Assembly (NCBI GenBank): GCA_021780975.1
Contig: JAJXXS010000147.1
Coordinates: 1 to 10,501 of the forward strand
Direction: 5' to 3'
DNA from: Pseudomonadota bacterium
GTDB lineage: Bacteria > Pseudomonadota > Gammaproteobacteria > Burkholderiales > Thiobacillaceae
DNA: 10,501 nucleotides
Below the pieces are notes generated by a model. That model was not told the DNA's origin and searched no databases. It was given only the letters and a program-made list of their open reading frames with translations. The translations under genes and the position numbers were made by a program. This document shows positions 5,806 to 10,501 of this stretch, piece by piece; the stretch's first letter is position 1, and each line of letters opens with the position of its first letter.

Positions 5806-7004
5806 TGTCCGGATTGCTTTACCTGGTGCATCGGCTGCCCTATCCGCCGGAAAAGGGCGACAAGATTCGCTCCTTTCATCTGCTCAGATATCTTTCCGCG
5901 CGCCATCCGGTCTATCTTGGCGCCTTCATCGACGACCCGGCAGACCGCGCCCATGTGGATGCGCTGGCCTCCTGGTGCGAGGGCAGCCATTTCGCCGACC
6001 TCTCGCCGCGCACCGCGCGCCTGCGCAGCCTGGCCGGCCTGGTAAGCGGGGAGCCACTGACCTTGCCGTATTACCGCGATGCCGGACTGCGGCGCTGGGT
6101 GCGCGACTTGGTGGATACAGGCAAGGTGCAGGCGGTGGTGGCGTTTTCCTCCGCGATGGCGCGTTTCGTTCCGCCCGAAGTGCCGATCAAGCTCATGGAC
6201 ATGGTGGATGTTGATTCGGACAAATGGGCGCGCTATGCCCATGCCCGTTCCTGGCCGCTCTCCTGGCTGTACCGGCGCGAGGCGGCCAAGCTGGCCGCCT
6301 GGGAAGGCCAGGTGGCGCGCGAATTCGATGCCACTTTCCTCGTCTCGCGTCAGGAGGCCGGCCTGCTGCGGCAGGTTCACCCGGAGGCGAGCGATCGCAT
6401 CCACTGGTTCGAAAACGGGGTTGATTACGAATATTTCCGCCCCGACGCCGCGTGGCCCAACCCCTTTGCGGCGGACGAACAGGCCATTGTCTTCACCGGC
6501 GCCATGGATTACTGGCCCAACGCCGACGCGGTAGGCTGGTTCGCCCGCGAGGCACTGCCGCTCATCCGGGCGAGTTTGCCGGCCGTGCGCTTCTACATCG
6601 TCGGCAGCCGCCCCGGCGCTGCCGTGCGCGAACTGCAAAGCCTTGCGGGCGTGCGTGTGACCGGGCGGGTGGCAGACGTGCGCCCCTACCTGCAGCACGC
6701 CGCCTGCGTGGTGGCGCCCCTGCGCCTCGCGCGGGGCGTGCAGAACAAGGTGCTGGAGGCGATGAGCATGGCGAAGGCGGTGGTGGCAAGCCGCGAGGCT
6801 CTGGAAGGCATACAGGCCGAGATCGGCAGGGAGGTGCTGGCCGGCAGCGATCTTCCTGCCACGGTCACCGCCGTGCTGGCGGCGTGCCGCGGCGAGCATG
6901 CGGAACTCGGCCAGCGCGCGCGTGCGCGCATCCTGCAAGCCTATGACTGGAATCGCAATCTGGCCCGCCTCGACGCCTGGCTGGATCCTTCCCTTATCCA
7001 TTGA
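5805..7004 (+). CDS. XrtA/PEP-CTERM system glycosyltransferase (TIGR03087-like)
   Basis: 399-residue GT-B-fold glycosyltransferase. The start MSGLLYLVHRLPYPPEKGDK (1-20), followed by IRSFHLLRYL, is the family's diagnostic opening and forms the N-terminal acceptor domain. KLMDMVDVDSDKW at 129-141 and WFENGVDYEYF at 201-211 mark the domain middle. The C-terminal donor domain carries FTGAMDYWPNADAV (230-243), FYIVGSRPG (263-271), VTGRVADVRPY (285-295) and APLRLARGVQNKVLEAMSMA (304-323). The expected first Glu of the GT4 EX7E motif is Arg (R310), while the second (E318) is kept. There are no membrane spans, so it should be cytoplasmic or membrane-peripheral, adding a sugar to the lipid-linked EPS unit. 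The sugar is unknown. AGGAG at 5791 supports the start. Ten bases separate it from xrtA. Confidence 0.94.
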   Translation: MSGLLYLVHRLPYPPEKGDKIRSFHLLRYLSARHPVYLGAFIDDPADRAHVDALASWCEGSHFADLSPRTARLRSLAGLVSGEPLTLPYYRDAGLRRWVRDLVDTGKVQAVVAFSSAMARFVPPEVPIKLMDMVDVDSDKWARYAHARSWPLSWLYRREAAKLAAWEGQVAREFDATFLVSRQEAGLLRQVHPEASDRIHWFENGVDYEYFRPDAAWPNPFAADEQAIVFTGAMDYWPNADAVGWFAREALPLIRASLPAVRFYIVGSRPGAAVRELQSLAGVRVTGRVADVRPYLQHAACVVAPLRLARGVQNKVLEAMSMAKAVVASREALEGIQAEIGREVLAGSDLPATVTAVLAACRGEHAELGQRARARILQAYDWNRNLARLDAWLDPSLIH

Positions 7005-7014
7005 AAGCGCGCCC

Positions 7015-8544
7015 ATGAGCCACGTTCTCTCACTCACCCCCGAAACCACTCTGGCGCGTTGGCGCACCCCACTCCTGATGGTGGCGTTGCTCTGGCTCGG
7101 CCTGTTCGCGCTGTATTGGCCCACCTTCATGTCGATGGTGGACATCTGGGACCGTTCGGAAACCTATACGCACGGCTTCCTCATCTTCCCCATCGCCTTC
7201 TGGCTGCTGTGGCGCAACCGCGCCCTGGCCGTCGGGCTGCCCATCGTCCCGGATTGGCGCGCCCTGCTCCTCATGCTGCTGACAGGTGCCGGTTGGGTAC
7301 TCGCGCAGGCGGGCGGTGTGCTGGTCGTCTCGCAGTACGCTTTCGTCACGCTGCTGTTGCTGGCCGTATGGGCGGTGCTGGGTTGGCGCGTGCTGTGGGC
7401 GTTGTTTTTCCCTTTGATGTTCCTCTATTTTTCCGTGCCGGTGGGTGAGGTGCTCATTCCCAAGCTGATGGCCTTCACTGCGAGTTTCACGGTCGGGGCC
7501 ATCAAGCTGACCGGGCTGCCGGTTTATCAAGAGGGGACGTTCTTCTATCTGCCGGGCAGCAAATGGTCGGTGGTGGAAGGCTGCAGCGGGCTGCGCTACC
7601 TGATCTCCGCCTTCACGCTGTCCTGCCTCTATGCCTATCTCACCTATCGCACCCCCTGGCGGCGCGTCGCCTTCGCTGCCGCCGGGCTGGTGGTGCCGGT
7701 ATTCGCGAATGGCCTGCGCGCCTTCATGATCGTGATGATTGCCTACCTCTCCGACATGAAGCTTGCGCTGGGCATCGACCATTACATTTACGGCTGGGTA
7801 TTTTTCGGCTTTGTCATGCTGATCCTGTTCTGGATCGGCACGTTCTGGCGCGAGGATCTGCAAGAGGAGGAGGCGCCTGCCGCGCACCCCGGCCCGGCGC
7901 TGCCGCCCACGCGCTATCTGGCCATCGCAGTGGCCGTCGCCATGATGGGTTTTCTGTGGCCCGCTTATGTGCGCCATCTGGATGACAGGCCCGCGCCTGA
8001 CACATCGCCGCTCGCCGTGATGCCGCAGGGCGGCTGGCAGGTCGTGGCGCCTTTCACCAACTGGATTCCGCACTGGGAGAAGCCGTCCCAGCAGTGGCGC
8101 GCCTATTACCTCAAGGACGGCCACAAGGTAATGCTGGAGATCAACTATTACGCGACGCAGCGCCAGGGCAGTGAGATCATCACGACAGGGAATTATTTCA
8201 TCCATCAGAAGGATCCGGTGTGGGCCAATGTCGGACAACACCTCGAAACCGAGCGCATCGGGGCGCGGACGGACCAGGTTCTGGTCGGGCACCTTCATTC
8301 GGCCGATCAGCATCTGCTTGTATGGCAATGGAACGATATCGACGGCCGCCGCGTGATGAACGACTACGAAGCGAAGCTGATATTGGCATGGAAGAAAGTG
8401 CGCGGGCGCGCCGACGACGGCGCCGCCGTGATCATCGCCACGCCTTGCCAGGACAACAAAGATTGCAGCGCCGTGCTGCGGGACTTCGCCCACGCCATGA
8501 CCCCGGCCATACGCGCCGCCATGGCGCGTGAAGGGGGGCGATGA
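7015..8544 (+). CDS. xrtA: Exosortase A with fused C-terminal EpsI domain
   Basis: 509-residue fusion. Residues 1-280 are the polytopic exosortase, the inner-membrane cysteine transpeptidase-like enzyme thought to cleave PEP-CTERM sorting tails. About eight to nine hydrophobic segments lie between residues 18 and 276. YTHGFLIFP (51-59) is a family block. The predicted catalytic set is Cys190 in VVEGCSGLR (186-194), Arg235 in ANGLRAF (231-237) and His256 in GIDHYIYGW (253-261), all present. A charged linker (279-298) and a further membrane segment (about 300-316) lead into the EpsI-like domain. This contains WQVVAPFTNWIP (341-352), MLEINYYATQRQGSEII (373-389) and a C-terminal region with C478/C484, and is probably periplasmic. 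EpsI is a separate gene in some loci; XrtA fusions of this length are known. The start at ATG 7015, ten bases after the preceding stop with a weak GAAAG upstream, keeps a normal N-terminus. The frame from 6898 is upstream shadow. Confidence 0.96.
   Translation: MSHVLSLTPETTLARWRTPLLMVALLWLGLFALYWPTFMSMVDIWDRSETYTHGFLIFPIAFWLLWRNRALAVGLPIVPDWRALLLMLLTGAGWVLAQAGGVLVVSQYAFVTLLLLAVWAVLGWRVLWALFFPLMFLYFSVPVGEVLIPKLMAFTASFTVGAIKLTGLPVYQEGTFFYLPGSKWSVVEGCSGLRYLISAFTLSCLYAYLTYRTPWRRVAFAAAGLVVPVFANGLRAFMIVMIAYLSDMKLALGIDHYIYGWVFFGFVMLILFWIGTFWREDLQEEEAPAAHPGPALPPTRYLAIAVAVAMMGFLWPAYVRHLDDRPAPDTSPLAVMPQGGWQVVAPFTNWIPHWEKPSQQWRAYYLKDGHKVMLEINYYATQRQGSEIITTGNYFIHQKDPVWANVGQHLETERIGARTDQVLVGHLHSADQHLLVWQWNDIDGRRVMNDYEAKLILAWKKVRGRADDGAAVIIATPCQDNKDCSAVLRDFAHAMTPAIRAAMAREGGR
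8531..8538 (+). promoter_or_regulatory. Ribosome-binding site for the TIGR03088-type glycosyltransferase
   Basis: AAGGGGGG ends two bases before ATG 8541, with its AAGG core at 8531-8534 about six bases upstream. It is embedded in the last xrtA codons. Together with the ATGA stop/start overlap it fixes the start of the next gene. Confidence 0.65.
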
Positions 8545-9671
8545 GTCAGCCTCTCATCGTCCATCTGGTGCATCGCTTCGATACCGGCGGCATGGAAAAC
8601 GGCATGGTGACGCTGTTCAACCACATGGACCCGGCGCGTTTCCGCCATGCCGTGGTGAGCTGGACAGCGTACGGCGATTTCCGCACCCGCATCCGCGCCC
8701 AGGAAGTCGAGTTTCATGCGCTGCAGCGCCGTCCCGGCCACGATCCGGGGGCCTATGCCCGCTTGTGGCGGCTGCTGCGGCGTCTCAAGCCGGCGGTATT
8801 GCACACGCGCAATCTGGCCGCCCTCGAGGGACAGTTCGTCGCCCGCCTCGCCGGCGTGCGCGCCACCGTGCATGGCGAACATGGCCGCGACGTGTTCGAT
8901 CTGCACGGCCGGAACCGCAAATACAACCTGCTGCGCCGCGCCGCACGCCCCCTGGTCGGTGAATACGTGGCCGTAAGCCGCGATCTGGCGCACTGGCTGC
9001 GGCAGACAGTCAGGGTGGAGCCGGCACGCATTCATCAGATCTACAACGGCGTGGATTGCGACAGGTTCCGCCCCCGCACGGGGGCACGGCCCGCCGGGTT
9101 GCCAGCAGGGTTTGCCGATGAGCAGAGCCTGGTGATCGGCGCGGTGGGGCGCATGGCGGCGGTGAAGGATTTTCCCACGCTCGTGGAGACTTTCCTCCGC
9201 ATCGCGCCGGCCTGTCCAACGGCACGCCTGGTGATCGTTGGCGAAGGCGAAGCGCGCGCAGCCTGCCAGCGGCGCTTGGCCGACCAAGGACTGGCACGGC
9301 GCGCCTGGCTGCCCGGGGAACGCCAGGACATCGCCGAACTCTTGCGCACCTTTGATGTTTTTGTGCTGCCTTCACTCAACGAAGGAATTTCCAACACCCT
9401 GCTGGAGGCCCAGGCGACAGCATTGCCGGTGATTGCCACCGCCGTAGGCGGTAATGTGGAGCTGGTGACGCCAGGCGAGAACGGCGCGCTCGTTCCGGTC
9501 GGGGACGTCGAGGCTTTGGCACAGGCCTTGCTGATGTATCTGGGCGCGCCCGACAAACGCCGGCAGGAGGGTGCCGCCGGCCGCGCACGCGTGCTGGCGC
9601 GTCACAGCATCGCGGCGATGGTGGCGGATTACGCCGCGGTTTATGAGCGCGTGCTCGGGCGATACCACTAA
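8541..9671 (+). CDS. XrtA/PEP-CTERM system GT4 glycosyltransferase (TIGR03088-like)
   Basis: 376-residue retaining GT4-type glycosyltransferase. The N-terminal acceptor domain opens with IVHLVHRFDTGGMENGMVTL (6-25), with the Gly-rich loop after the first strand, and includes VLHTRNLAALEGQ (86-98) and VHGEHGRDVFDLHGRN (110-125). IYNGVDCDRFRP (167-178) crosses into the donor domain. The donor domain has VGRMAAVKDFPTLV (202-215), LVIVGEGEAR (230-239), DVFVLPSLNEGISNTLLEAQ (272-291) with a canonical E281-x7-E289, and PVIATAVGGNVELV (296-309). It is cytoplasmic or membrane-peripheral and adds a sugar to the EPS repeat unit; donor and acceptor are unknown. The start overlaps the xrtA stop by four bases (ATGA) behind a strong G-rich ribosome-binding site, so the two genes are translationally coupled. 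The following gap of 45 bases is the longest in the window. Confidence 0.94.
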   Translation: MSQPLIVHLVHRFDTGGMENGMVTLFNHMDPARFRHAVVSWTAYGDFRTRIRAQEVEFHALQRRPGHDPGAYARLWRLLRRLKPAVLHTRNLAALEGQFVARLAGVRATVHGEHGRDVFDLHGRNRKYNLLRRAARPLVGEYVAVSRDLAHWLRQTVRVEPARIHQIYNGVDCDRFRPRTGARPAGLPAGFADEQSLVIGAVGRMAAVKDFPTLVETFLRIAPACPTARLVIVGEGEARAACQRRLADQGLARRAWLPGERQDIAELLRTFDVFVLPSLNEGISNTLLEAQATALPVIATAVGGNVELVTPGENGALVPVGDVEALAQALLMYLGAPDKRRQEGAAGRARVLARHSIAAMVADYAAVYERVLGRYH

Positions 9672-9716
9672 GGTGCAATGGCGCGCGGCGCCCGTTTTCC
9701 AGACACTACAACCATC

Positions 9717-10501
9717 ATGTGCGGCATCAGCGGAATATTCGATCTCAAGGAACAGCGGCCCCCCGACGGCGCGCTTCTCGCGCGTATGAACGAGAGCCTC
9801 TTTCACCGCGGGCCGGACGAGGGTGGCGTGCATCTCGAACCGGGCGTGGCATTGGCTCACCGCCGCCTTTCCATCATCGATCTGTCGAGCGGACAGCAGC
9901 CCCTGGCCAACGAAGACGGCTCGGTGGTCGTGGTGTTCAACGGCGAGATCTACAACTATCGCGAGCTGGTGCCGGAGCTTCAACGACTGGGTCATGTTTT
10001 CCGCACCCATTCCGACACCGAGGTGATCGTGCATGCCTGGGAGGCCTGGGGTGAGGCCTGCGTTGACAGATTCAGGGGCATGTTCGCCTTCGCCCTGTGG
10101 GATCGCGCCCGCCGCACCCTCTTTCTGGCGCGCGACCGCTTCGGGGTCAAGCCACTCTACTACGCCATCCTGGAGGATGGCCACTGCATCTTCGGCTCCG
10201 AGCTGAAGGCCCTCCTGGTGCATCCCGGCTTGCGACGCGACATCGACCCGCTCGCGGTGGAGGACTATTTCGCCTATGGCTACGTGCCTGAGCCACGTAC
10301 CATATACCGCAGCGCGGCGAAGCTGCCGCCAGGGCATACGCTGACCCTCATGACCGGCCGGCCGGCACGCGAGCCGCGCCCTTATTGGGACATGACATTC
10401 GCTCCGGTGCGGGTGGCGAGCGAGGAGGCTGCCGAAGATGAACTGATCGCCCGCCTCAAGGATTCGGTGCGCCTGCGCATGATTGCCGACGTGCCGCTCG
10501 G
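9717..10501 (+). CDS. XrtA/PEP-CTERM system amidotransferase, asparagine-synthetase-like (partial, N-terminal part)
   Basis: 261 codons are visible and the gene runs off the right edge. The start MCGISGIFD gives Cys2, the N-terminal nucleophile of class II glutamine amidotransferases after Met removal. Glutaminase-domain landmarks: RGPDEGG (31-37), HRRLSIIDLS (48-57; R50), FNGEIYNYRE (74-83; N75, E77), HSDTE (98-102; D100), FAFALWD (123-129), ARDRFGVKPLYY (138-149) and FGSELKALL (159-167). These match the glutamine-binding residues known in E. coli AsnB. The ATP-pyrophosphatase SGGxDS motif would begin just past the window, so synthetase activity cannot be checked. In XrtA loci this subfamily (TIGR03108) is thought to amidate a sugar or EPS component rather than make free asparagine; the substrate is unknown. 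An upstream in-frame ATG (9678) would bury Cys2 behind 13 residues, so 9717 is chosen even though no Shine-Dalgarno is obvious. Confidence 0.93.
   Translation, partial: MCGISGIFDLKEQRPPDGALLARMNESLFHRGPDEGGVHLEPGVALAHRRLSIIDLSSGQQPLANEDGSVVVVFNGEIYNYRELVPELQRLGHVFRTHSDTEVIVHAWEAWGEACVDRFRGMFAFALWDRARRTLFLARDRFGVKPLYYAILEDGHCIFGSELKALLVHPGLRRDIDPLAVEDYFAYGYVPEPRTIYRSAAKLPPGHTLTLMTGRPAREPRPYWDMTFAPVRVASEEAAEDELIARLKDSVRLRMIADVPL

Noticed and set aside
5781..7145. 454-codon minus-strand open frame opposite the TIGR03087-type gene
   Set aside because: Shadow of a conserved coding gene; crosses the gene boundary into xrtA and shows no protein-family pattern.
7030..8493. 487-codon minus-strand open frame opposite xrtA
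   Set aside because: Its composition (many His, Gln, Arg, Gly, Glu) mirrors membrane-protein codons on the other strand. No domain, no ribosome-binding site and no independent spacing.
9680..9698. GC hairpin (GGCGC-GCG-GCGCC) followed by TTTT as a possible terminator
   Set aside because: Only a 5-base stem with a 3-base loop and four T after two spacer bases, between two co-directional genes of one pathway. At most a weak attenuator; not enough to call.
10284..10295. VPEP sequence suggesting a PEP-CTERM sorting signal
   Set aside because: It is internal to the amidotransferase (residues 190-193, in GYVPEPRTIY, a usual asparagine-synthetase-family block), is not at a C-terminus and has no following membrane helix.

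Overview
The window is one stretch of a GC-rich bacterial chromosome carrying ten genes, all on the + strand and packed almost end to end. The largest gap is 45 bases, and most junctions overlap or lie within about 20 bases. The gene set is the core of an exosortase A (XrtA)/PEP-CTERM-associated exopolysaccharide (EPS) locus. Such loci are typical of biofilm- or floc-forming, environmental Gram-negative bacteria, especially Betaproteobacteria (Nitrosomonadales/Rhodocyclales-like groups). The phylum-level guess rests on gene content, gene order and GC-rich codon use. I cannot name a genus.

Layout, left to right: the C-terminal end of a polysaccharide-type tyrosine autokinase with a Tyr-rich tail (1-212); a TIGR03016-type outer-membrane beta-barrel (202-1725); a TIGR03015-type ExeA-like ATPase (1730-2755, GTG start); a non-hydrolysing UDP-GlcNAc 2-epimerase, wecB (2765-3871); a TIGR03006-type polysaccharide deacetylase (3891-4727); a TIGR03019-type FemAB/GNAT-fold protein (4729-5805); a TIGR03087-type glycosyltransferase (5805-7004); exosortase A fused to an EpsI-like domain (7015-8544); a TIGR03088-type GT4 glycosyltransferase (8541-9671); and the glutaminase half of an asparagine-synthetase-like amidotransferase (9717 to beyond the right edge).

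How they probably work together (family knowledge plus inference): WecB supplies UDP-ManNAc. The two glycosyltransferases help build a lipid-linked repeat unit. The deacetylase, the FemAB protein and the amidotransferase tailor it. The kinase and ATPase regulate or power polymerisation and export, and the beta-barrel acts in the outer membrane. XrtA sits in the inner membrane and processes PEP-CTERM proteins encoded elsewhere, linking protein sorting to EPS production. No PEP-CTERM substrate, promoter, strong terminator, RNA gene, mobile element or CRISPR array is visible. The window starts and ends inside the operon.

The locus type is already described, so I do not claim a new system. The most useful leads are the one-base-apart deacetylase/FemAB pair, a 7-codon minicistron with a G7 tract that bridges wecB and the deacetylase, and the loss of the first EX7E glutamate in one glycosyltransferase. 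No stretch over 300 bases lacks a gene.
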